64,000 nucleotides of DNA from positions 48,607,269 through 48,671,268 of the forward strand of contig NC_090245.1 in NCBI RefSeq assembly GCF_037325665.1, given 5' to 3'. The position numbers were made by a program, and so were the translations under genes. The notes under the pieces were generated by a model. That model was given only the letters and a program-made list of their open reading frames with translations, did not search any database and had not been told where the DNA came from. Positions within the stretch are counted from its first letter, which is position 1; every line of letters starts with the position of its first letter. Origin of the DNA: Littorina saxatilis. Its lineage: Eukaryota > Mollusca > Gastropoda > Littorinimorpha > Littorinidae. This document shows, piece by piece, positions 33,051-44,900 of the stretch.

Positions 33051-35844
33051 CGTGCGTGCGTGTAGAGCGATTCAGACCAAACTACTGGACCGATCTTTAT
33101 GAAATTTGACATGAGAGTTCCTGGGATTGATATCCCCATACGTTTTTTTCATTGTTTTGATAAATGTCTTTGATGACGTCATATCCGGCTTTTCGTGAAA
33201 GTTGAGGCGGCACTGTCACGCCCTCATTTTTCAACCAAATTGGTTGAAATTTTGGTCAAGTAATCTTCGACGAAGCCCGGGGTTCGGTATTGCATTTCAG
33301 CTTGGTGGCTTAAAAATTAATTAATGACTTTGGTCATTAAAAATCTGAAAATTGTTAAAAAAAATAAAAATTTATAAAACGATCCAAATTTACGTTTATC
33401 TTATTCTCCATCATTTGCTGATTCCAAAAACATATAAATATGTTATATTCGGATTAAAAACAAGCTCTGAAAATTAAATATATAAAAATTATTATCAAAA
33501 TTAAATTGTCCAAATCAATTTAAAAACACTTTCATCTTATTCCTTGTCGGTTCCTGATTCCAAAAACATATAGATATGATATTTTTGGATTAAAAACACG
33601 CTCAGAAAGTTAAAACAAAGAGAGGTACAGAAAAGCGTGCTATCCTTCTTAGCGCAACTACTACCCCGCTCTTCTTGTCAATTTCACTGCCTTTGCCATG
33701 AGCGGTGGACTGACGATGCTACGAGTATACGGTCTTGCTGAAAAATGGCAGCTACTTGACTAAATATTAGTCGCCTTACGCGACTTGTTTTAATTCGTTT
33801 CAGCTGTTGTCAAAGACGTTTTCAACTTAAATAGAATGTGGTACAGTCATTGCGTTTGTCTGGGTTTAAAACACTGTCCCGCGGCGCTCTCGATGTGTGG
33901 AGGGGTTGATATACTCTAAGAGAGGCTTGATTTCGACGAGCGCACAATAGCTCAATCGTTTAATTTAGGGCGCTTCTGTGGCAAGGCGTAGTTCGACGCT
34001 CCGTATGGACCGACATTTTTTTGTTTATTATTTTCATCCGAGCATGCAGCTTTTCACATTTTAAGCCGCCATTAGTATAATGGGGCGTAATGGATTTGCT
34101 CTGTCTGTTTGTTTGTTTGTTTGTTTGTTTGTTTGTTTGAGGCGGGTGGGTGGTCGGTCGGTGTTTGTCGGGTAAGACTTGTATCTCTGGGTCAATTAAG
34201 CTCAAATTTCGTGAAATTGTTAGGAATAGGGTCAGACGGGTGTATGCAAAAAAATTACATTCCTAACGGTAGTCAAACGGAAGATATTAGCTTTTAACGC
34301 TTTTACAAACCGAGCCAGGGGACGAAACCCACTGACAGACTCATACGTTTGCGGGAATTCCCGCACCCAGAACTCCGAGTTACTTCCCTTCGAGTCTCGT
34401 TCTATCACTGACAGCATGACAAAAACAAGTGTTGACCTCAACGGGTCAAGAAGCCCGCCCTTGGTAATATGGGGTTTTGACATGGAATTTTGATCGAGAC
34501 TTCATGTAAATCTCAAACACCATAGATCCTTCATAACGACCGATTTTTGAAGAATTATTCCGTAAATAAACAAATAAATAGTGATGTCATTTGAACTACA
34601 CAGTCTATATGTGGTGGGTTGTGGACGACCCACTTTTGAATTAAAGAAGGCATTTTACTTTGTTTATTTCTATTTGGATGGCGTGGGTTGTGTAGAAGGA
34701 TACTTTTTATGTTGAATATTTCTTTAGAAAGTATGGGCCGTTCATGAGTAATATCATTGGTACTGTGAAGGTTAAGTGACGCAAAAGTGTGTACGTCATT
34801 TACTTTGGAAAGAGGCGGTAATGAGTTACTTCCCTTCGGGTCTCGTTCTATCACTGACAGCATGCGAACATGCGTTGGATTATTAAGCCGCCTTGTAAAG
34901 GGTGCTTACTGGATTTGCTCTGCCTGTTTGTCCGGGTTTCAGGTGTTTGTTTGTCTACCATGTCACCACGTGTAAAGAGCTCGGTAAAAAAATTTTTTAA
35001 TTATTTATTAATTTATTCACTTATTTTTTTTTAAATAATTCTTTCTAAAATGTATTTATTTACTTAAAATTTTTTTTTTAATAATTTATTCATTTAAAAA
35101 AAATCTCCCTCCCTCTGTCTGTCTGTCTGTCTGTCTCCGTGTCCCACCCTCATATTACCAAGGGCGGCTTCTTGACCCCGTTAAGGTCAACACTTGTTTC
35201 TTCTGCACTCCTTTCTGGCTCTCTCTTTCATTTTATTTTAATATTTTTTTAATTAATTTTTTTAATTTAAGTTTTTTATAAAAAAAAAATATCAAATTTC
35301 TTCTGCACTCCTTTCTCGCTCTCTCTTTCATTTTCTTTTAATTTTTGTAATTCTAATTTTTTTCAATTATTTTTTTAATTTTTAATTTTTAATTCTTTTA
35401 ATTTTTTTATCAGTGTCAAAAGTTAGACACGGTCAACTGGTTTTGCTTTGAGTGAGTGCAGGTGACCTCAATTAGCTGACGGTGACACATCTCTGCCCAC
35501 AGAGGGGCTGGGGAGGGGGGGGAGAGACAGGGGGAGGGGGGGTGTGTGGGATGGTAGTCAGCTGGAAGTGAAAGATCTCTGGAGGTAATGAAGAGGTGTA
35601 CTCTTCCAAAGTTCAGTTGTCACGGCTTCGGGTAAGGAAAGCGGTGTTGTGAACAGGCGTCTCATTGGTTAGTCGACGTCAAGACTATCTAAAATAAGGT
35701 CTCGGCGACGACTGTTGTTGTTAATCTGTTACTTTGATGCCGACAGCTCTGTCTGTCTGTCTGTCTGTCTGTCATTCTGTGTCTCTCTCCCCCCTCCCCC
35801 CCTCGCTCTCTCTCTGTCTCTGTCTCTCTCTGTCTCTGTCTCTC

Positions 35845-35912
<68 letters not shown>

Positions 35913-38900
35913 CTTTTTTTATTTTTTATTTTTTTACAAATCAAGTCTTTACAAATCAAGTCTTTCTTATTCTGGCGCCTTATTGTGGAACTCCATTCCT
36001 GATTTAATCAAAATGCAATTCAGTGAACCCCTCTCTCTCTCTCTTTCTCTATTTTTTTTTTTAATTTATTTTTTTTACAAATCAAGTCTTTACAAATCAA
36101 GTCTTTCTTATTCTGGCGCCTTATTGTGGAACTCCATTCCTGATTAATTTGAATCAAAATGCAATTCAGTGAAACTTCCTTCTAGGAACTCTACATGCTG
36201 TTTCTCTTGGAAACAAGTAAATAATTCTGTGATAATATTACCTCATTGTTTGATATTCATAATGCATTTTGAAATGTCTTTAATTTTTTGACATGTTAAT
36301 TATATAAATTGTATTGTAATTAACTTACCTTCTATTTCTTCTTGTTATTAATCCAATTACCCTCAATGAGCGAGGGCCGGATAAAAAAAAAAGCAAGTAT
36401 ACATTGCTTATTCTGTTACCCTCGATAAATAAATAAAGTTCAAAGTTCTCCCTCTCTCTCTCTCTTTCTCTCGCTCTCTCTCAGTATGGTTTGAAACTGG
36501 TGACTTAAGGTCGCGGATTAGGTCACAGGTCAACTGTTTGTGCAGAGACGGTATCCATGTCCTACCCCCGTGTCACCACGAGCGGCTACTTTGCCCGTTA
36601 AGGTCAATGCTTGTATTATGAGCTAATTTTAGGCGTTAGTGGGCGAGCTTCGGAAGAAATGCAAGTTTTAGCGCTACTGAATGTAGGCCAGATTGGTAGG
36701 CGACTAAATCACGCAGCCAGAGTGTGTGAACGCACGTCGGACCGTTCTGGACACTGAAGACTGGCATATTTTGTATCAGTGTTTGGGCCCAGGAGGCGTT
36801 GAAACCAAATCAGAAATACGAACAACAACAAAAAAACACGTGAATACAAAAATTGTGCCAATTTATGGAATAAATACCACTGATACACAAAATACTACAC
36901 AACGCATTGATATTTTTTTTTAATTTAAAGACTGTACCTTGTAAGACCTATACCCCTGTGTGGTGTGAGAAGATGTAAAACTGTTTGCCCTGTATGACGT
37001 TAGATGATGCTAGACTGTTCCCCCTGTGTGACGTAAGATGATGTTAGACTGTTCCCCCTGTGTGACTTGAGATGATGTTAGACTGTGCCCCCTGTGTGAC
37101 GTTTGATAATGTTAGACTGTTCCCCCTGTGTGACGTAGGATAATGTTAGACTGTTCCCCCTGTGTGACGTGAGATGATGTTAGACTGTTCCCCCTGTGTG
37201 ACGTTAGATGATGCTAGACTCTTCCCCCTGTGTGATGTTAGATGATGTTAGACTCTTCCCCCTGTATAATGTAACGTTGGATGATGCTAGACTCTTCCCC
37301 CTGTATAATGCTAGATGATGTTAGACTGTTCCTCCTGTGTGACGTTAGATGATGCTAGACTCTTCCCCCTGTGTGACGTTAGATGATGTTAGACTGTTCC
37401 CCCTGTGTGACTTGAGATGATGTTAGACTGTGCCCCCTGTGTGACGTTAGATGATGTTAGACTGTTTCCCCTGTGTGACGCAGGATAATGTTAGACTGTT
37501 CCCCCTGTGTGACGTAGGATAATGTTAGACTGTTCCCCCTGTGTGACGTAGGATAATGTTAGACTGTTCCCCCTGTGTGACGTAAGATGATGTTAGACTG
37601 TTCCCCCTGTGTGACGTGAGATGATGTTAGACTGTTCCCCCTGTGTGACGTTAGATGATGCTAGACTCTTCCCCTTGTGTGACGTTAGATGATGTTAGAC
37701 TGTTCCCCCTTTGTGACGTTAGATGATGCTAGAATCTTCCCCCTGTGTGACGTTAGATGATGTTAGACTCTTCCCCCTGCATAATGTAACGTTAGATGAT
37801 GCTAGACTCTTCCCCTTGTATAATGCTAGATGATGTTAGACTGTTCCTCCTGTGTGACATTAGGTGATACTAGAATGTTTCCCTGTGTGACGTTAGATAA
37901 TGTTAGGACGTTAGGTGACGTAGGATATATGTTAGACTGTTCCTCCTGTGTGACGTAAGATGATGTTAGACTGTTCCCCCTGTGTGACGTGAGATGATGT
38001 TAGACTGTTCCCCTTGTGTGACGTTAGATGATGTTAGACTCTTCCCCCTGTATAATGTAACGTTAGACGATGCTAGACTCTTCCCCCTGTATAATGCTAG
38101 ATGATATTAGACTGTTCCTCCTGTGTGACATTAGGTGATGCTAGAATGTTCCCCCTGTGTGACGTTAGATAATGTTAGACTGTTCCCCCTGTGTGACGTA
38201 AGATGATGTTAGACTGTTCCCCCTATGTGACGTGAGATGATGTTAGACTGTTCCCCCTGTGTGACGTTTGATAATGTTAGACTGTTCCCCCTGTGTGACG
38301 TAGGATAATGTTAGACTGTTCCCCCTGTGTGACGTAAGATGATGTTAGACTGTTCCCCCTGTGTGACGTAAGATGATGTTAGACTGTTCCCCTTGTGTGA
38401 CGTTAGATGATGCTAGACTCTTCCCCCTGTGTGACGTAAGATGATGTTAGACTGTTCCCCCTGTGTGACGTAGGATAATGTTAGACTGTTCCCCTTGTGT
38501 GACGTAGGATAATGTTAGACTGTTCCCCCTGTGTGACGTTAGATGATGTTAGACTGTTCCCCCTGTGTGACGTTAGATGATGTTAGACTGTTCCCCCTGT
38601 GTGACGTTAGATGATGCTAGACTCTTCCCCCTGTGTGACGTAGGATAATGTTAGACTGTTCCCCATGTGTGACGTTAGATAATGTTAGACTCTTCCCCCT
38701 GTATAATGTAACGTTAGATGATGCTAGACTCTTTCCCCTGTATAATGTTAGATGATGTTAGACTCTTCCCCCTGTGTGACGTTAGATAATGCTAGAATGT
38801 TCCCCCTATGTGACGTGAGATGATGTTAGACTGTTCCCCCTGTGTGACGTTTGATAATGTTAGACTGTTCCCCCTGTGTGACGTAGGATAATGTTAGACT

Positions 38901-41900
38901 GTTCCCCCTGTGTGACGTAAGATGATGTTAGACTGTTCCCCCTGTGTGACGTGAGATGATGTTAGACTGTTCCCCTTGTGTGACGTTAGATGATGCTAGA
39001 CTGTTCCCCCTGTGTGACGTTAGATGATGTTAGACTGTTCCCCTTTGTGACGTTAGATGATGCTAGACTGTTCCCCCTGTGTGACGTTAGATGATGTTAA
39101 ACTGTTCCCCCTGTGTGACGTTAGATGATGTTAGACTGTTCCCCCTGTGTGACGTTAGATGATGCTAGACTCTTCCCCCTGTGTGACGTTAGATGATGTT
39201 AGACTGTTCCCCCTGTGTGACGTTAGATGATGTTAGACTCTTCCCCCTGTATAATGTAACTTTAGATGATGCTAGACTCTTTCCCCTGTATAATGTTAGA
39301 TGATGTTAGACTGTTCCCCCTGTGTGACGTTAGATAATGCTAGAATGTTCCCTCTGTGTGACGTTAGATAATGTTAGACTGTTCCCCCTGTGTGACGTAA
39401 GATGATGTTAGACTGTTCCCCCTGTGTGACTTGAGATGATGTAAGACTGTGCCCCCTGTGTGACGTTTGATAATGTTAGACTGTTCCCCCTGTGTGACGT
39501 AAGATAATGTTCGACTGTTCCCCCTGTGTAACGTAAGATGATGTTAGACTGTTCCCCCTGTGTGACGTAAGATGATGTTAGACTGTTCCCCCTGTGTGAC
39601 GTGAGATGATGTTAGACTGTTCTCCCTGTGTGATGTAAAATGATGCTACGCTCTTCCCACTGTGTGACGTAAGATGATGCTAGACTCTTCCCCCTGTATA
39701 ATGTTAGATGATGCTAGACTCTTCCCCCTGTGTGACGTCAGATGGTGTTAGACTCTTCCCCCTGTATAATTTTAGATGATGCTATAGACTCTTCCCCCTG
39801 TATAATGTTAGATGATGCTAGACTCTTCCCCCTGTGTGACGTCAGATGATATGTTAGACTCTTCCCCCTGTATAATGTTAGATTATGCTAGACTCTTCCC
39901 CCTTGTGTGACGTCAGATGATGTTAGACTGTTTCCCCTGTGTGACGTGGTACAGATCCTGAAGAACGTGTTGGTGGTGAGCACGGGCTTCCTGTTCCTGT
40001 TCACGGCCTTCCAGTCCATGGCCAACCTGCAGACCTCTCTCAACAAGGAGGACGGGGTGGGGGCCTACAGTCTCTCCGCCATCTACCTCGCTCTCATCGT
40101 CTCCTGCATCTTCCTCCCCAAGTGAGAGCTGTCTCACAGCAACCCCCCCCCCTACACACACACATACAAAATCACCAACCCAACCATCCCTGACCCTCTG
40201 CCTCGCCTACATATTCGCCACAATAAGTATCGGAACTATTGGCCATCTGTACTACCCGTCATAAAAAAAACCCCACTAGGCAGATGCGTTTGAGTGCATG
40301 TCGCATAACAACATGATTAATGGGTCAGATTACTTAAGATTTCATGCTTATTTTACGAAATGTGTTAGCAAAAAGCTCTAAAAGTCTGAAGGCACTGCGT
40401 TCAAGAGTTACTGAAAGGTGCCGCTCTTTTGTCTTATCAAAACTCGCTAAAACTGCTTCAAAAGCCGCCTTTAATTGCTTCTGAGAAGAATGATACTTAC
40501 ACCGTTCACCATGCCATAACGTCATTGTTGGACAACAAAACTGACTGTTTTGGGTACAAATTTGATTGTTCTTTCCAATGACATGAGAAAATTGTTACTT
40601 TTCAGCTGTTCTGATTATGTGTAGATTTTAACGTGGAAACCTTGCTTTTGCGAATATATTTTTCGGGGGTGTCTGTTGTGTCACGGGCGCAGTGGCGTGG
40701 TGGTAAGACGTCGGCCTCTTAATCGGAAGGTCGTGAGTTCGAATCCCAGCCAGCAAACCAGCCAGCCAGCAAGCACTCTCCAACCCCCAAAACCAGGACG
40801 TTAGTGAACTTGCAACTGCCCTCACTACAATGCAGCAATCCACGGAGAAGACAGTTATACAATGGATACCATCACACTGCAACATTCAAGGAAACGAGGA
40901 AGCTGACAGGCTGGCAAAAGAAGGAGGAAAGCTACCACAAGAGAACCAACAAGTTACAGTTGGTGAAGCAAAAACCATTGTAAAAGAGAAGCAACGGAAA
41001 AGGTGGCTGCAACAACACCCTCACAACAACCCTAGAGACAGTTAATTACTATCAACTCTCCAGAAAAGACCAGGTCATCATTGTGCGCCTGAGAACCGGC
41101 CACTGCAGACTCAGGCAGCACATGTTCTCAAAATTCCACATTGGGGACACGCCTGCATGCCACTGTGGCATGGCAGACATGACAGTGGAACACCTCCTCC
41201 AACACTGTCCAATCCACCAGAAACTACGAGCAGAAACATGGCCTGCGGACACACCAGTTCAGGAGAAGATCTTCGGCACCCTGCGGAGTCTTCGCTGTAC
41301 TGCAAACTTCATCAATAGTTCCGGAGTCCCTGTCTGAGCGATCGAGAAGAAGAAGAAGAATCCCAGCCGCGGCTGCCTGGTGGGTTAAGGGTGGAGATTT
41401 TTCTGATCTCCCAGGTCAACTTATGTGCAGACCTGCTAGTTCCTTATCCCCCTTTGTGTGTACACGCAAGCACAAGACCAAGTGCGCACGGAAAAGATCA
41501 TGTAATCCATGTCAGAGTTCGGTGGGTTATAGAAACACGAAAATACCCAGCATGCTTCCCCCGAAATCGGCGTATGCTGCCTGTATGGCGGGGTAAAAAC
41601 GGTCATACACGTAAAATCCCAATCACACAAAAACATGAGTGAACGTGGAAGTTTCAGCCCATGAATGAAGGAGAAGAAAAAGAAGTGTCATGGAAAATCA
41701 TTAATTTGTTGAACATGGTTAGGGAATTGATGGTCTTTCCAGTCACATAACTGGTTTTACAATAACCGGCCTCATGACAAAGATCTGCACTCTGTAACGC
41801 AACTTGCCTAGTGCAGTATTAATGACGGGTAAAAAAGAACTGATTTTCAAGGTGACTTGAACTGATGAACACGAAGCGAAAGTGGGTACCACCCAACTGG

Positions 41901-44900
41901 GTGGGAGCCATCCGCGGGGTCTGATTGGTTAAAACCACAAGAAATTTCAATTTCAACCAATCAGACCCCGCGGCTGGCTCCCATCCAGTTTGGTGGCACC
42001 CACTTTCGCCTCGCGCACCCCATCGCAGATGAACGCGTTGTTGGACTTGAGAGAAGAAGAGCCAAGCTCTGTTTGTCGTCAGGTTCCTGGTCGCCCGCCT
42101 GGGCTGCAAGTGGACCATCCCGCTGTGCATGATTGGCTACGCGGCCTACATGGCGGCCAACTTTTATGCGGTGATCTGGCTCATGACCATTGCAGCGGTC
42201 ATCTTGGGCATCGGGGCGGCGCCCATGTGGTCAGCGAAGTGTGCCTACCTGACGCAGCTCGGGGTGTGGTTCGCCAAGCTGACCAAGCAATCCGAGGACG
42301 CCGTCATTAACATATTCTTCGGCTTCTTCTTCATGTTCTTTCAGACCAGTGAGTTGATGTTCTGTGTCTCTGGATTTCTTGCAGTATCTCGCTCTTCTTC
42401 TCTTTCTTTGTCTGTCCCGAGCAGCCTCCAAGAACAACAACTACCATACAAAATACACACACACACAAACACAAAAACATAAGAAAAAACACAAACAAAC
42501 AAACAAACAAGCAAACAAGCAATCAAACAAAATGAAAAAAACACCGAAAAAACCCCAGCATGTAGCATATTTTTGAAAGCCTGTTGGTACGAAGTGATAC
42601 TCTCGCAAAAGTTGCATTTGCCATCGTTTTGACAATGACCTTCACAATTTCGCCTGTTAAAACAGTGACCCCACTACATTTCTTTAGGGTCCATATTTTA
42701 GATCGTTATCCCGCAAGAGAGATCAGTCTCCCGCAAGGCAGTGTTCAGTCCATTAATACATGTAATTGAAAATCGCCTTGGCCTACTGTACCCCTTGACT
42801 GACGAGAAAATATAGTGCCCCAAAAAATCCAATAAAAAAATCATAAAATACAAAACAGAGAAAATGGCCTCAAGGTTAGGCAATCGTCTTGCTGCAAATT
42901 CCAAGGGCAATATACAGTGGTTGTTTCCCTTGTCAGAGTATTGTTATTGTTTTTTGTTCATAGAAAATTATGCGTCTGATTACGTATCGTGGTTGTCGTG
43001 CATAAACCGGACGACAATAAGCAGACAGGGAACAGTCATGCCCCCTGTGTAACAAAATCTTGTGTGCACTGCGTGTCCAGGTCAGATCTGGGGCAACCTC
43101 ATCTCGTCCTCTGTGCTGGAGAAGAAACCCGAGTCCAACGAAACAGACAACGTCACAGTGTGCGGGGCGGAGTTCTTCCCTGAAGCAGAGACCAACAACA
43201 CGGGCTTCAAACAGCCTCAAGAACTGGTGAGAACAGGTTCTGTTTTCAAAAATGTTTAAGAAAAGTATATGGATAGTTTGGGATTTTTAAAAAAGTCATC
43301 AGCATATGCATAAGACAATGCATGTCTGCCTTTTTTTGCAGAGACGCAAGTAGCGACACCCAACAGGCAGCTGTGTGGCATAACATTTTGTCGCACAGGT
43401 GTGTTATAACATTTTGTCGTTCAGGTGTGCCTTAAGGTTTTGTCTTAAGGTTTTTTCCTCAGGTGTATCATACAATTTTTTCGCTCAGGTGTGTCATCAC
43501 ATTTAACCGCTCAGGTGTGTCATCACATTTGCCGCTCAGGTGGGTCATAAGGTTGTGTCGCTCATGTGTGTCATCACATTTAACCGCTCAGGTGTGTCAT
43601 CACATTTGCCGCTCAGGTGGGTCATAAGGTTGTGTCGCTCATGTGTGTCATAACATTTTGTCGCTCAGGTGTGTCATAAGATTTTGTCGCTCAGGTGCGC
43701 GACCTGTGCATCATCTACCTGTGCTGCGCTGTGGTCGCAGTGGTTATCGTGGCCTTGCTGCTGGACCCCATCAAGCTGGACCAGGAGTCGTCAGTGGAGG
43801 ACCGCAAACTTTCCCCCAAACTCTTGGTGGCTACCTTGAAACACCTGGTCAGCTCACCTGCACAGATGTTGTTGGTCCCCCTCACCATCTACAGTGGCAT
43901 AGAGCAGGCCTTCATCGGGGGAGACTTCACCCAGGTGAGTCAGGCACGGCGACAAATCCAGATAACAATAGGGCAGAGTTTGATTTGATATCTGTTGCTT
44001 TTTGGGTCCAGCGGACCATATAGGCCAAATCAGGACCCCATAGGACAGAGTTGTCATTAAAAGAGAAAAGCACTCCAATAATAAGTAGCACTGAAGGGGA
44101 AATTTCCAGTAAATAAACTACAAAATGACAATAATAAAACAAATAAGATAAAATCAAATAAAATCTGATTAAATTAACTTGAATAAAATAGATCAGTATT
44201 TTCTCTTACTTGAGGTGGTAAAGTTAAATTGATTTGATTTGATTTGATTTTAATGATTTGCAGTAAATAAATATATAATAAAATACAAACGTTCTGGAAA
44301 TTGGCTTACTTTGTGAATGAACCTAAGTCAGTGTGTGTGGTTGCCAGTAAACCTAAGTCACTGTGTGTGGTTGCCAGTTAACCTAAATCATTGTGTGTGG
44401 TTGCCAGTAAACCTTAGTCAGTGCGTGTAGTTGCCGGTAAACCTAAGTCAGTGTGTGTAGTTGCTAGTAAACCTAAGTCAGTGTGCGTACTTGCTAGTAA
44501 ACCTAATTCAGTGTGTGTGGTTGCCAGTAAACCTAAGTCAGTGTGTGTAGTTGCCGGTAAACCTAAGTCTGTGTTTGTAGTTGCCAGTAAACCTAAGTCA
44601 GTGTGTGGAGATGCTAGTAAACCTAAGTCAGTGTGTTTAATTGCCACTAAACCTAAGTCAGTGTTTGTAGTTGTAAGTAAACTTAAGGCAGTGTGTATAG
44701 TTGCCAGTAAACCTAAGTCAGTGTGTGTAGTTTCCGGTAAACCTAAATCAGTGTGTGTGGTAGCCAGGTAACTTAAGTCAGTGTGTGGAGTTGCCAGTTA
44801 GCCTAAGTCACTGTGTGTGGTTGCCAGTAAACATAAGTCACTGTGTGTGGTTGCCAGTAAACTTAAGTTAGCCTACTAGCTGTATGTGGTTGCCAGTAAA

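Noticed and set aside
36930-39952. Possible CRISPR-like array of regular repeats
   Set aside because: Units are contiguous 34-bp minisatellite repeats without unique spacers, in a eukaryotic intron.
40684-40755. tRNA gene
   Set aside because: A and B boxes are present, but there is no 3' acceptor stem. The sequence continues into a SINE body with a target duplication, so it is a SINE head.
44414-44771. Open frames on both strands with repeated VVASKPKSV / [10 protein letters not shown]
   Set aside because: Products of the 30-bp minisatellite in UNC93A intron 5.
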